Shown: one piece after another, positions 36,831 to 45,628 of the stretch
How the letters are laid out: the number at the start of each line of letters is the position of its first letter
Position numbering within the stretch: position 1 is the first letter of the stretch
NCBI GenBank assembly: GCA_016710765.1
Contig: JADJUJ010000021.1
Span: forward strand, 19,782-83,781
From: Lewinellaceae bacterium
GTDB lineage: Bacteria > Bacteroidota > Bacteroidia > Chitinophagales > Saprospiraceae
DNA length: 64,000 nt
Direction of reading: 5' to 3'
Program-made: the position numbers and the translations under genes
The notes under the pieces: generated by a model
Databases searched by the model: none
What the model saw: only the letters and a program-made list of their open reading frames with translations
What the model was told of the DNA's origin: nothing

Positions 36831-37307
36831 TTTCGGCTCCGGTGTTATCATGGATCAGGTACTGCAGGCTGCGGTCATACTCGAAAGTGAGGGCGTAAGC
36901 ACCGATATCTGGAGCGCCACGGCCTGGAGCGAGTTGTACCGCGATGCGCCGCCTGCGAACGCTGGAACATGTTGCACCCCGGTGAAAAAGAGAAAGTCCC
37001 CTACGTACAGCAAACCCTCAAAGGGGAAGAAGGCGTATTCATTGCCGCCAGCGACTGGGTCAAACTAACCCCTGGCAGCCTGCAAAAATGGATGCCGGAA
37101 GGTTTCATGGTTTTAGGCACAGATGGGTTTGGTCTTTCTGAAAGCCGTGAAAGCCTGCGCGATTATTTTGAAATAAGCGCCAAATACATTGCTTTTGCAG
37201 CCGTACGTTCCTTGCAGCAACAAGGTAAGGTGACAGAAAAGGCGGTAAACGACTTTATGAAAAAATACAAAATTGTATCGGACAAACCCGATCCGATGGA
37301 CGTATAA
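36831..37307 (+). CDS. aceE: Pyruvate dehydrogenase E1, C-terminal part (two frames)
   Basis: C-terminal domain of AceE: FGSGVIMDQVLQAAVIL, then WSATAWSELYRDA in one frame, and ERWNMLHPGEKEKVPYVQQ to DKPDPMDV in another. The switch lies between 36944 and 36953, where one base is missing. The final segment with VLGTDGFGLSESRESLRDYFEI is the expected substrate- and E2-binding end of the family. With one base removed at 36829-36833 and one added near 36950, the whole protein is about 890 residues, normal length. Confidence 0.85.
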
Positions 37308-37322
37308 GACCTTCTAAGCATG

Positions 37323-37374
37323 GGTGCAAGCCGGAAAAATGCTACTAATTTTCAGCATTTTTCTGGCTTGCACC
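37323..37374. terminator. Long inverted repeat after aceE
   Basis: A 21-bp stem with one mismatch (GGTGCAAGCCGGAAAAATGCT against its inverse) and a 10-base loop, 16 bp after the aceE stop. It has no T-run downstream, so it may act as a stabiliser or attenuator rather than a classic terminator. Confidence 0.6.
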
Positions 37375-37399
37375 TACCCTCATCTGTTCGTTTAGGCCC

Positions 37400-38212
37400 A
37401 TGCCCCCGCTACGCTATTTCTCCATCCTTTTCTTTTTTTCCGGATTTTTGATGAGCACCAAGGCCCAGACAACGGAGCAAATTTCCTCCTTCCCCATTCG
37501 AGTGGTTGTCATTGGCTCCTCCACTGCAGAGGGCATCGGCGCCAGCACGCCAGACAGTTCCTGGGTTGCGCTCTTTCGGGCTTACCTGCAGGCTTTGCAT
37601 CCCGACAATGAAGTCATCAACCTTGGGCTCGGCGGGTATTCCAGTTACCAATTGCTTCCTAGTGGATCAGGCCCTTTCCGCGCCCGTCCGGTGCCCGATC
37701 CGGAGCGCAACATTACCCGCGCAATGCAGTTTCACCCGCAGGTAGTGATCGTCAACCTGCCCTCCAACGACACCGTTTCTGGGCATTCCGAAGCAGAACA
37801 GGAAGATAATTTCAATACCATCATCACCACCGCCAGGGAAGGTGGCGCTTTTGTGTGGATTTGCACCACCCAACCCAGAAACCTGCCACCCGAGCAAATT
37901 GAAGCACAAATGGCAATCCGCGACATGATTCTGGCGCGTTATGATGAATTTGGGGTTGATGTATGGCACCCGCTGGCAGGACCCGACAACCACCTGCTCG
38001 TACAATACGATTCTGGTGATGGCACCCACCTCAATGACGCAGGGCACCGGGTGCTCTTTGAAGCCATGGTGGCAAAAAACATTCCGGATCGCATCCAGCT
38101 GCTGGTTGCCAGCATCCAAACTGCTTCCGCTGCCATAGACGCCAGCGTCCGCATTGGCTGTTCGCCATTGGGCTGGCTGGGCGGCTGGATCAAGGGGATC
38201 TGGAAACATTAA
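37400..38212 (+). CDS. Exported SGNH/GDSL family hydrolase
   Basis: A 270-residue exported esterase-type protein: signal peptide about residues 1-22 (ending TKAQ), then the SGNH blocks. Block I is VVIGSSTAEG with the nucleophile Ser, block II the Gly in LGLGGYSS, block III the Asn in LPSND, and block V the DGTHLNDAGH motif with catalytic Asp and His. Members cleave ester bonds in polysaccharides or lipids. The C-terminal 50 residues (CSPLGWLGGWIKGIW) are not part of the core fold. It stands alone; an intergenic repeat follows. Confidence 0.88.
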   Translation: MPPLRYFSILFFFSGFLMSTKAQTTEQISSFPIRVVVIGSSTAEGIGASTPDSSWVALFRAYLQALHPDNEVINLGLGGYSSYQLLPSGSGPFRARPVPDPERNITRAMQFHPQVVIVNLPSNDTVSGHSEAEQEDNFNTIITTAREGGAFVWICTTQPRNLPPEQIEAQMAIRDMILARYDEFGVDVWHPLAGPDNHLLVQYDSGDGTHLNDAGHRVLFEAMVAKNIPDRIQLLVASIQTASAAIDASVRIGCSPLGWLGGWIKGIWKH

Positions 38213-38225
38213 GCGATACCCTTAA

Positions 38226-38445
38226 ATGGACTTTAGCCTTTTGGTGTTGGTCTTTGGTTTCGATCCCGGTTATTGGTGCCTTGTGAAATCAAATACCGGA
38301 GAAATCGGAATTAAATTTTGAACACCCTTTTTAAAACAGCATGTACATTATTTATCAACGAATATTTTATTAATAATTAATGCATTGAAAACCAAATAGT
38401 TAATCCTTTGGAGCAAAGCCAAAGACTAAAAACCAATCGCTAAAA
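38226..38445. repeat. Interspersed intergenic repeat, copy B, with inverted flanks
   Basis: The core 38301-38368 matches 9753-9820 closely. It is flanked by an imperfect inverted repeat of about 35 bp: a left arm around 38228-38263 (GGACTTTAGCC onward) and a right arm at 38411-38445 whose inverse resembles both that arm and the left end of copy A. This makes a palindromic, non-coding element of about 220 bp filling the gap between the GDSL hydrolase and the nuclease gene. I see no gene in 38213-38507. Confidence 0.65.
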
Positions 38446-38507
38446 CCCAGCTTAAAAGATCACACCCCAAATTTTTTAGCGTTCCTGCTAAAAGAACAAT
38501 ACCAGGC

Positions 38508-39350
38508 CTATCCACCCTCGCAAATTTGTTGCGCTTCCTGTAGCACTTTTGCCCTTCGCTCGGCCGATACGTGTACTTTTTCAAGCAAGCCTGGAAAGGC
38601 GAGAATCTCTTTGGCCAGCACGACATTTTCTTCCAACAACAGTTTTTGCTCATAACGGGTAAGGGTACTCAGGCAGGTAAGTGGATGAAGCCCTTGCCGG
38701 TCTATCCATTCCCGCAAGGAATCACCGGGCGGTGTATTCCACCCAACAAGGTGCAATTGCGCACAACGACCATAATTCAACGCATCATCGGTAAAGCGGG
38801 TATTCGTAAAGATCCAGCACTCGTGTTGTTTGCCGGCATAATCATCTTGCTGCAGCGCCCCGGCTTCCAGGTCCCGAAAACGGGAATGTATGTACAGGGG
38901 AACCTTCACATCACTATCCAGGCTGTTACTGTTGTGGAACTTGCATTCACACACCATTACCTTATGGCGGTTAACGGCCAGCACATCCACCTCATGTCGG
39001 ATACAAGCCCCGGCCATCCAAACGCTGTGCATTATTTGATACCCATCGGTGGACAGCAGTTGGGCCATCAACCGCTCAAAGGGAAAGCCGGTGGGTCCTA
39101 AATCTTTTAAGGCCTGCTTCAGGGAATAACGTCCGGCATGTGGTCTGGATTTTTTGCGCAGCATATTGTAAGCGCGTCGGAAAATCTGCTTGGTACTCAT
39201 ACCTTCGTAAACCTGGCCAGCAATTTGCCGGACAATTGCATCGGCAACCTCCGGCTGTGCGCCAGAACGCAGCAAGGACTCTTTGAGTTTTGCTTCATCA
39301 AAAGCAGCGCGAAGTCCGGATGATTTGGTGATTAATGTTGCCTGGTTCAT
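38508..39350 (-). CDS. ATP-cone plus Mrr-like restriction endonuclease fold protein
   Basis: A 280-residue protein. Residues 5-85 form an ATP-cone, the nucleotide-sensing domain of ribonucleotide reductases and NrdR. Residues 88-200 have the PD-(D/E)xK nuclease fold of Mrr-type enzymes, with probable catalytic Asp122 in HEVDVLA and Glu135-x-Lys137 in VCECKFHN. A C-terminal helical region of about 80 residues follows. A nucleotide-gated DNA nuclease is a fair inference; no activity is proven. The ATG at 39348-39350 overlaps the stop of the L,D-transpeptidase gene (ATGA), suggesting translational coupling. Confidence 0.83.
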   Translation of the reverse strand: MNQATLITKSSGLRAAFDEAKLKESLLRSGAQPEVADAIVRQIAGQVYEGMSTKQIFRRAYNMLRKKSRPHAGRYSLKQALKDLGPTGFPFERLMAQLLSTDGYQIMHSVWMAGACIRHEVDVLAVNRHKVMVCECKFHNSNSLDSDVKVPLYIHSRFRDLEAGALQQDDYAGKQHECWIFTNTRFTDDALNYGRCAQLHLVGWNTPPGDSLREWIDRQGLHPLTCLSTLTRYEQKLLLEENVVLAKEILAFPGLLEKVHVSAERRAKVLQEAQQICEGG

Positions 39351-40294
39351 ATTTTCTGCTTGCGATTCCATTCATAAATATCTGGCAAATTGAGGGTATC
39401 GCCGTTTGCCAGCACCACCTGTGTGTCGTACCGAATCACAACACGAGTACCCAGCGGTGCAAAATAGTAAATATACCAGGCATCCGCTTCATTACAGCCA
39501 ATACAGCCATTAGAGTACGGTTTTTCAAGACTACCCGGGTTGGTCGTGGGGTGTATCATCTGACCGAGCCGAACGCCATTAATTTCCGGTTCAAGCCAGG
39601 GCACCAACGGCATCTTTGTGCGCCGGCCATCATCCCGCAGGGTGGTGGTAAATCGCTTCCCGGTATGTGGATCGGTAAAATAGTCGGGAGCCCTGTTGAT
39701 GCGAACAATCGTTCCGCGGCCAGTCCGGGTGCGCAAGTCGGCCACCCGGTTAAGTTCTGCTTGATAGCGGGATTTATTCTGCCCCGCCCGCACCGGAAAG
39801 GTAAATAGGGTATCCAGGCTGTCAACCACCCGGAGTCGGAACTCTGGAATATTGATGTCGAGCCAGCTTCGGTTAATTTGTGCCTGTATTGCCTGCGCGC
39901 TGAGCGAATCGGGAATATACAGGGTATCTCCCGGGAACAACACAGGTAAGCGGCGTTGATCGTACACAAACTCACCGCGTTCCATTCTGCGATAATAATC
40001 GGTATTGGCAAGCGTATCCAAGAGCCAGGGGTTATAGCGCACCAGCTGATGCTCACTCAAAGGGTACGCGTGGCTACTGTCCAGCTGATCTACCAATTGG
40101 TCCATAAAAGGAAAATACCCCCGAACCAGCACGGTATCCTTTAACAAGTAAAATTCTCGAACAGGTGGCAGCAGCGTATCCGAACCATGAAGTAAAACCG
40201 GTACCGTAAGCTTCGAATCGGCAGTTTTGTTGCGGCATTGCACGGCAGGCAACAAAGCCAGTAAAAACACGAATAATTGCCATTTGTGGGTCAT
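39347..40294 (-). CDS. L,D-transpeptidase family lipoprotein
   Basis: A 315-residue protein with a lipoprotein signal (hydrophobic core about 6-17, lipobox AVQC with Cys20) and a YkuD-type L,D-transpeptidase domain. The catalytic cysteine lies in SNGCIGCNEADAW, preceded by HPTTNPGSLEKP; the usual SHGC reads SNGC. A LysM-like or helical N-terminal part (about 60-150) ends in LFPGDTLYIPD. These enzymes crosslink peptidoglycan or attach lipoproteins to it. The ATG at 40292-40294 is preferred to 40330 as it begins the signal peptide. It is upstream of the ATP-cone nuclease in a two-gene unit. Confidence 0.85.
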   Translation of the reverse strand: MTHKWQLFVFLLALLPAVQCRNKTADSKLTVPVLLHGSDTLLPPVREFYLLKDTVLVRGYFPFMDQLVDQLDSSHAYPLSEHQLVRYNPWLLDTLANTDYYRRMERGEFVYDQRRLPVLFPGDTLYIPDSLSAQAIQAQINRSWLDINIPEFRLRVVDSLDTLFTFPVRAGQNKSRYQAELNRVADLRTRTGRGTIVRINRAPDYFTDPHTGKRFTTTLRDDGRRTKMPLVPWLEPEINGVRLGQMIHPTTNPGSLEKPYSNGCIGCNEADAWYIYYFAPLGTRVVIRYDTQVVLANGDTLNLPDIYEWNRKQKI

Positions 40295-40457
40295 GTTCCA
40301 AATATGCTGCCATGCCCTGGAGCCAGACAATAACCCACATCACCGAATGGAGTGTTTTTGTACAAGATTAGGGTTGCACATGACTTAAATCATCGCAAAA
40401 AATGGATTGTTATCCGAACTTTGAAGTACAAAATCAGACAATTTAAACACTACCATT

Positions 40458-41070
40458 ATGACAGTTCAAGATGATATTTTCACCCTCGGCAAAAAGAAAT
40501 TCAATCAGGTAAAAGCCCTGGTGGAAGAGCTGGAAGTGCAAATGGCACTTGGCAAAGCCGAAGCCCGCAAGACCTTTGAAAACGAGCGCAAGAACTTTGC
40601 GGAGTATGTGCGCGAACGCAAAGAAGCCTTGCGCAATGCCACCACTGAAGTGGCAAAAGACAAAACCGACCTGTTCCAGAAGTTTGAAGTGCTGGAAGAG
40701 AAGTTAATGCAGGAAACTGCCGAAACCAAAGCGGTTTTTGAAAGCCAGAAAAAGGCAATTCTGAAAGCCATTTACGAAGTAGAGTTCGCCATTAAGGAGT
40801 ACTATGGAGATTTGGCCAACGATGTACAGGATGCGCTAGAAGCTTTTAAAACCAAACTGGACGGCTACCGGATCAACCTCGCACTCGGGCACTATGCAGA
40901 TGAAGGTAATCTCGAAGCCAAGAAAATGGAACTTCGTGAATCGATTGGCGGCATCAAGGAAATTCTGTCCAGGGGAAGACACCACCACTCAAAAATATGA
41001 GGCCGTTAATGCTGAACTTAGCGAAGCCTTTGATCACCTCAAAAAAGCGTTCAAGGAGGTTTTTAATTAA
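40458..41070 (+). CDS. Coiled-coil protein of unknown function (frameshifted near the end)
   Basis: A cytoplasmic protein of about 203 residues, highly charged and helical throughout, with heptad-like patterns across residues 10-125. In the reported frame it stops at 41000 after a His-rich run; removing one G from GGGG (40972-40975) gives a continuation reading REDTTTQKYEAVNAELSEAF and ending at 41070, with the same helical character. I therefore give the longer extent. No family is recognised; a phasin-like or scaffold role is only a guess. It is followed by a terminator-like hairpin. Confidence 0.7.
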
Positions 41071-41105
41071 ACCATAGATTAGACAGTAAATTGCTTTGAG
41101 CCGCT

Positions 41106-41160
41106 GCCCCCGCTTTACAAAGTTTGGTAAAACTACACCCTGTGAAGCGGGGGCGCTTTA
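41106..41160 (+). terminator. Terminator-like hairpin after the coiled-coil gene
   Basis: GCCCCCGCTT pairs perfectly with AAGCGGGGGC across a 29-base loop, followed by GCTTTATT. It lies 36 bp after the stop at 41070. The loop is long, so strength is uncertain. Confidence 0.55.
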
Positions 41161-41244
41161 TTAACTGGTAATTGTTGTTTTTCCTAAGAAACAGCATCCT
41201 AATAAACCTCCCTAAATGCGCCAGATTCGGCGCGCTTTGCCGTT

Positions 41245-42116
41245 ATGTCAGCATCCAAATCAAAAAAAGAGCACCCTTCCCTTTTTCGGCGCTATGAAAA
41301 GGTAATTGGTGTACTCCTGAAGTACGGCTTTGAAGATTTGGTAGCCAGTGGGCCTTTGACGCGCTTCAAAAAAGCAGCGCGCATGCTGGTGGGCGAAAGA
41401 GATGGTAAATCGGGGCTGGAATACACCCGATACGAGCGAATTCGAATGGTTTGTGAAGAGCTGGGGCCCACCTATATCAAGTTTGCCCAAATAGCCTCCA
41501 ACAGGCCCGATTTGTTGCCCGACGAATTGCTGGCAGAACTTCAGAAATTTCAGGACAATGCATATCCTGTTCCGGAGGCCGATATTCTTAAGGTGCTGCA
41601 CGAGGCTTACGATCAGCCCATCGAGGAGATTTTCGAACATTTCGATCCCCACCCTATTGCCTATGCCTCTATGGCGCAGGGACACCGCGCCCGACTCAAC
41701 GGCGGCAAAGAAGTTGTGCTGAAGGTTCAACGCCCCGGTATTGAGCTTACCATTGAGGAGGATATTGCCATCTTAAGAAACCTGGCAGGAATAGCCGAGC
41801 GCCGCTTCCCCCACCTGAGTGCTTTTCAACCAACCGAACTGGTGAACATGTTTGAAAAAAGCATTCGGAAGGAACTGTTGTTTACCATGGAAATGGCCAA
41901 TGTTCGTCGCTTCGAATCCAATTTCCTGGGCAACCCCGATATATACGTGCCAAGTGTCTATCCAGAGTACACGACCGATAAGGTCTTGTGCATGGAATAC
42001 ATTCACGGGATTAAAATAACCGACCTGAAAGCCCTCGAAAACATCGGCATATCCGGACCTGAAATGGCCATAAAGGGCATCAACCTATATTTTCAGCAGG
42101 TTTTTGAATATGGATT
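41245..42116 (+). CDS. AarF/UbiB family kinase-like protein, N-terminal part (frameshifted)
   Basis: First 290 residues of an ABC1/ADCK/UbiB protein, an atypical kinase linked to ubiquinone or lipid metabolism at the membrane. It shows the KxGQ-like segment as GPTYIKFAQIASNRPDLLP, the nucleotide-binding ASMAQGHRARLNGG loop (alanine-rich in this family) and the catalytic-lysine strand EVVLKVQRPGI. At 42115-42118 a TTTT run replaces an expected TTTTT, so FFHADPHPGN is lost in this frame and unrelated residues follow to 42192. The other half continues in the next frame. Confidence 0.88.
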
Positions 42117-42932
42117 TTCCATGCCGACCCGCATCCCGGCAACATTTTTATCCTCGACGATACCAAGGTTTGCTTCATCGACTATGGCATGATGGGAACC
42201 GTCATGGAAAAGGACAAGGAAATGCTGGCCGACCTTCTACTGTCTATCTTTGAGAGGGATGTAGATGGCCTCAAAAAAGCCCTGAAAAGGCTCTCCTGGA
42301 ATGCGGAACTCATCAACGACCGACAACTGGAGTACGATATCATCGACTTTTTTGATAACTATTACAGCCTGACACTCGATCGCGTAGATGGACAAGAAGT
42401 CATCGCGGCCTTGAATTCGCTCTTTTTTGACTATAAAATAAAGGTTCCCTCTAACTTACTCTTGCTGCTTAAAGCACTGGTCATCATTGAAGGGGTAGGT
42501 TTGACCCTCGACCCTCATTACGACATTATAGGCAACATTGCCCCCTTTGTAAAACGCTTGTTGTCCAGCAAATATTCCCGTTCCAAATTGTTTTCCCGCT
42601 TTACAAAAGCCACCATTGCGCTGTACAACCTATCTTCGACTTTCCCCGATGATCTGGCAGAAATCATCAAGAAAGTAAAAAGAGGAAAACTCCACATTGA
42701 GTTTGAACACAAAGGCCTGGACCCGCTGCTGCACAAAATGGAGGTGGTGAGCAACAGAATTTCATTTACCCTCTTGCTGGTAGCCCTGCTGGTCAGCAGC
42801 GCCTTGCTGGTCATTGCAGATGTGGAGCCGCATTATAAAAATGTTTCCGTGCTCGGTGTTGGCGGCTTTATTATTTCGGGCTTGCTGACCATGCGACTCA
42901 TTTGGTCTATCCTCCGCCATGGCAAATTTTAG
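42117..42932 (+). CDS. AarF/UbiB family kinase-like protein, C-terminal part
   Basis: Second half of the UbiB-type protein. With one T added it reads HADPHPGNIFILDDTKVCFIDYGM, the catalytic loop and metal-binding DYG-type motif, then a helical region and two C-terminal transmembrane helices (LLLVALLVSSALLVI and VLGVGGFIISGLLTM), which anchor these proteins in the membrane. The ATG at 42189 is not a genuine start. Complete length would be about 560 residues, standard for the family. Confidence 0.87.
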   Translation, partial: FHADPHPGNIFILDDTKVCFIDYGMMGTVMEKDKEMLADLLLSIFERDVDGLKKALKRLSWNAELINDRQLEYDIIDFFDNYYSLTLDRVDGQEVIAALNSLFFDYKIKVPSNLLLLLKALVIIEGVGLTLDPHYDIIGNIAPFVKRLLSSKYSRSKLFSRFTKATIALYNLSSTFPDDLAEIIKKVKRGKLHIEFEHKGLDPLLHKMEVVSNRISFTLLLVALLVSSALLVIADVEPHYKNVSVLGVGGFIISGLLTMRLIWSILRHGKF

Positions 42933-43052
42933 CCCCCCTTCCTCAACTTTTTAGTTTTATTGCCGTTCAAAAAGCATCAAAGTGTAGATATCACACTTTC
43001 CGGGTTTGTAATCCGGTAAAGATGCCTGATATTTGCGCGGCAAAGAAAAACT

Positions 43053-44621
43053 ATGGCTTACGAATTTAAACTACCCTCAATGGGTGACGGCGTCACCGGA
43101 AAAGTCTTGGATATTCTGGTGAATAAAGGCGACACAGTCAGCAAGGAACAGATTGTTATGGTGGTGGGCACCGACAAGGTCGATGCCGAGATCCCCGTGG
43201 ATGCCGCCGGTGTGGTTCAAGAAATTTTGGTAAAAAAAGGCGACGACATTACAGAAGGCACGCTGCTCTTTAGAATTGAAAGTGAAAGTGCACAAGCCCC
43301 TGCCGCTGCTCCGGTGGCTGCTGCTGCACCCAGTACCGTTGCTCCTAATTCCTCTACAACTATGCAATACGAATACAAACTGCCCTCACTCGGTGATGGT
43401 GTTAGTGGAAAAGTAACAGAAATATTGGTTCAGCCCGGCGATGTGCTCAGCAAAGAGCAAATTGTCATTGTTGTTGGTACCGATAAAGTTGACGCCGAAA
43501 TGCCCATCGACAGGGAAGGTACCGTTGAGGAAGTTCTGGTCAAAAAGGGGGATGAGGTGACAGAAGGCACAGCAGTACTCCGCCTGAAAACCAGCGGTGC
43601 CAATGCCGCCGCTCCGGTAAGCGCTCCAGCAGCGCCGGCGCCAGTGGCTGCTGCACCGGTAAGCGAATCCCCTGCGGCTCCAACCACACCCAGTGCTGCT
43701 TCTGGCGCCAGCGCCAGTTCAGGTGCACGCATCAGTCCGCTTGCCCGCAAGCGCGCCAAAGAACTGGGCATCAACCTCTCCGACGTTCGTCCGGCCGATG
43801 GCGCCAGCCGCATTTCCTACAAAGACGTATTGGATTTTGTAAAAAAACGCATGGATACCGGTGGCGGTAGCTCGGCTGGCAGCGCAGGTCCTGGTGCAAA
43901 ACCCCTACCCAATTTTGAAAAATTTGGCCCTGTAGAACGCGTGGAGCAAAGCCGAATCGGTGTCATCACCGCCGACAATATGGTGTATGCCTTCAATGCT
44001 ATTCCACACGCCTGGATATCTGAAAAAGCAGACATTACAAGGTTGGAGGAACTTCGCCAACAATACAAAGACCAGGTGAAGGCCGCTGGCGGCAGCCTGA
44101 CTACTACGGCCATTCTCACCAAGGCTATTGCTGCCATGTTGCGCAAGATGCCCCAGTTCAACGCCAGTTACGACCTGGAAAAACGGGAGGTGATTTATAA
44201 AAAATATTACAACATCGGTATCGCAGTAGACACGCCACGTGGTCTCCTGGTGCCGGTCATCCGCAATGCCGACCAAAAGAGCCTGACCGAAATCTCGGTG
44301 GAACTGTCGGAATTATCGGTTCGCACCCGCGACGGCAAAAACAAACCCGAGGACCTTGACGGTGGCACATTCTCGATCTCCAACATTGGTGGGATCGGTG
44401 GTACCAACATGATTTCCATCGTTAATTGGCCGCAGGTAGCCATTCTGAGCATCACCGCTGCCAGTTACGAACCCCATTGGAACGGCAAGGAGTTTGTTCC
44501 CCGCCTGATGATGCCCATGACCATCGGCTGGGATCACCGGGTGATCAACGGTGCGGATGCCGCCCGCTTCCTGCGGGACCTGAAAGCCATTCTGGAAGAA
44601 CCATTTTTAGGCTGGCTCTAG
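43053..44621 (+). CDS. 2-oxoacid dehydrogenase E2 acyltransferase with two lipoyl domains
   Basis: A 522-residue E2 subunit. Two lipoyl domains (about residues 1-78 and 105-182) each carry the lipoylated Lys in GTDKVDAE; Ala/Pro-rich linkers join them to a peripheral subunit-binding domain for E3 (ISPLARKRAKELGINLSDV, about 225-260) and the acyltransferase domain (about 290-522) with the active-site DHRVINGA motif. It transfers acyl groups from E1 to CoA. It may serve the fused E1 at 27311-29725 and/or AceE; sequence cannot decide. Two small palindromes and a terminator follow. Confidence 0.92.
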   Translation: MAYEFKLPSMGDGVTGKVLDILVNKGDTVSKEQIVMVVGTDKVDAEIPVDAAGVVQEILVKKGDDITEGTLLFRIESESAQAPAAAPVAAAAPSTVAPNSSTTMQYEYKLPSLGDGVSGKVTEILVQPGDVLSKEQIVIVVGTDKVDAEMPIDREGTVEEVLVKKGDEVTEGTAVLRLKTSGANAAAPVSAPAAPAPVAAAPVSESPAAPTTPSAASGASASSGARISPLARKRAKELGINLSDVRPADGASRISYKDVLDFVKKRMDTGGGSSAGSAGPGAKPLPNFEKFGPVERVEQSRIGVITADNMVYAFNAIPHAWISEKADITRLEELRQQYKDQVKAAGGSLTTTAILTKAIAAMLRKMPQFNASYDLEKREVIYKKYYNIGIAVDTPRGLLVPVIRNADQKSLTEISVELSELSVRTRDGKNKPEDLDGGTFSISNIGGIGGTNMISIVNWPQVAILSITAASYEPHWNGKEFVPRLMMPMTIGWDHRVINGADAARFLRDLKAILEEPFLGWL

Positions 44622-44623
44622 CC

Positions 44624-44667
44624 TCCGTCTGCAAGACGGAAAAAGTCAAAGCCGTCTGCCAGACGGC
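44624..44667. repeat. Two tandem copies of a 15-bp palindrome
   Basis: CCGTCTGCAAGACGG (44625-44639) and CCGTCTGCCAGACGG (44652-44666) are almost identical palindromes 12 bases apart, beginning 3 bases after the E2 stop. They look like a small REP-type pair or an RNA-stabilising double hairpin ahead of the terminator. Confidence 0.65.
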
Positions 44668-44671
44668 CGCC

Positions 44672-44705
44672 AAAAGGGCGCTGGAACTACCGGCGCCCTT
44701 TTGCA
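44672..44705 (+). terminator. Rho-independent terminator after the E2 gene
   Basis: AAAAGGGCGC pairs perfectly with GCGCCCTTTT over an 11-base loop containing CTGGAACTACCG, with A and T runs at the ends, so it can work in both directions. Confidence 0.85.
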
Positions 44706-44726
44706 TTTCCCCCATGCAAACACTGA

Positions 44727-44822
44727 TTCCTCCTTGGCAACACCAACGAGGGCAACGCTTCAGATGGCAATTTTGATTGCTTCATTTTGGAGACCGATGC
44801 GGAAGGCGTACCGCAATTTTAA
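44727..44822 (+). pseudogene. Remnant of a secreted repeat protein
   Basis: A stop-bounded frame of 31 codons reads FLLGNTNEGNASDG then NFDCFILETDAEGVPQF. This is close to the repeat found in many Bacteroidota exported beta-propeller proteins (a FLLLGxT strand followed by Asp-x-x-Leu-x-Lys-Thr-Asp-x-x-Gly). There is no start codon or signal peptide, and it ends 11 bp from the convergent thyA stop. I read it as a decayed fragment; chance similarity is possible. Confidence 0.4.
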
Positions 44823-44833
44823 AAGCGGTACAC

Positions 44834-45628
44834 TTACACCGCCACCGGCGCCTTAATGGCTGGCCATGGATCGTAGTCCAGCAACTCAAAATCTTCAAAC
44901 TTGAAATCGAATATGTCCTTTACCCCAGGGTTCAGGCGCATCTTCGGCAGGGCGCGGGGCGTTCTGGAAAGTTGCAGGTTCACCTGATCCATGTGGTTAG
45001 AGTAGATATGAACATCACCAAACGTGTGTACAAAATCGCCGGGCTCCAGATCACAAACCTGCGCCAGCATCAGCGTCAGCAAGGCATAAGAGGCGATGTT
45101 AAACGGCACGCCCAAAAACACATCGGCGCTGCGCTGGTACAGTTGGCAGGACAAGCGCCCTTCGGCCACGTAAAACTGAAACAAACAGTGGCAGGGCGCA
45201 AGCGCCATGGCAGGCAGATCGGCCACATTCCAGGCAGAAACAATGATCCGGCGACTGTCGGGATTGGTTTTCAGCAGCCGTACCACTTCTTTGATCTGAT
45301 CAATGACTTGTCCGTCGGGGGCCGCCCACGACCGCCATTGTTTGCCGTACACCGGCCCCAGGTTGCCATCGTCGTCGGCCCAATCATCCCAGATGGACAC
45401 CCCATTTTCCTTGAGGTACGTAATATTAGTTTCGCCTTTCAGAAACCAAAGCAGCTCGTGAATAATGCTGCGGGTATGTACTTTTTTGGTGGTCACCAGG
45501 GGAAACCCTTCCTGAAGGTTAAATCGCAGCTGATAGCCAAAAACGCTGGTGGTTCCGGTTCCGGTGCGGTCGCTTTTTTCTGTTCCCTTATCCAGGATGT
45601 GCTGGAGTAGATCTAAGTATGCTTGCAT
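44834..45628 (-). CDS. thyA: Thymidylate synthase
   Basis: A 264-residue thymidylate synthase, which methylates dUMP to dTMP with methylene-tetrahydrofolate. Landmarks: DRTGTGT phosphate-binding Arg loop near the start, ELLWFLKGETN, IWDDWAD, the catalytic cysteine in APCHCLFQFYV, the arginine-rich YQRSADVFLGVPFN motif and HIYSNHMDQ near the end. The ATG at 45626-45628 gives the standard E. coli length. The frame is open further upstream but that extension has no family similarity. Confidence 0.96.
   Translation of the reverse strand: MQAYLDLLQHILDKGTEKSDRTGTGTTSVFGYQLRFNLQEGFPLVTTKKVHTRSIIHELLWFLKGETNITYLKENGVSIWDDWADDDGNLGPVYGKQWRSWAAPDGQVIDQIKEVVRLLKTNPDSRRIIVSAWNVADLPAMALAPCHCLFQFYVAEGRLSCQLYQRSADVFLGVPFNIASYALLTLMLAQVCDLEPGDFVHTFGDVHIYSNHMDQVNLQLSRTPRALPKMRLNPGVKDIFDFKFEDFELLDYDPWPAIKAPVAV

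Noticed and set aside
44777..45610. 277-codon plus-strand frame
   Set aside because: Shadow of thyA, which is unmistakable on the minus strand.
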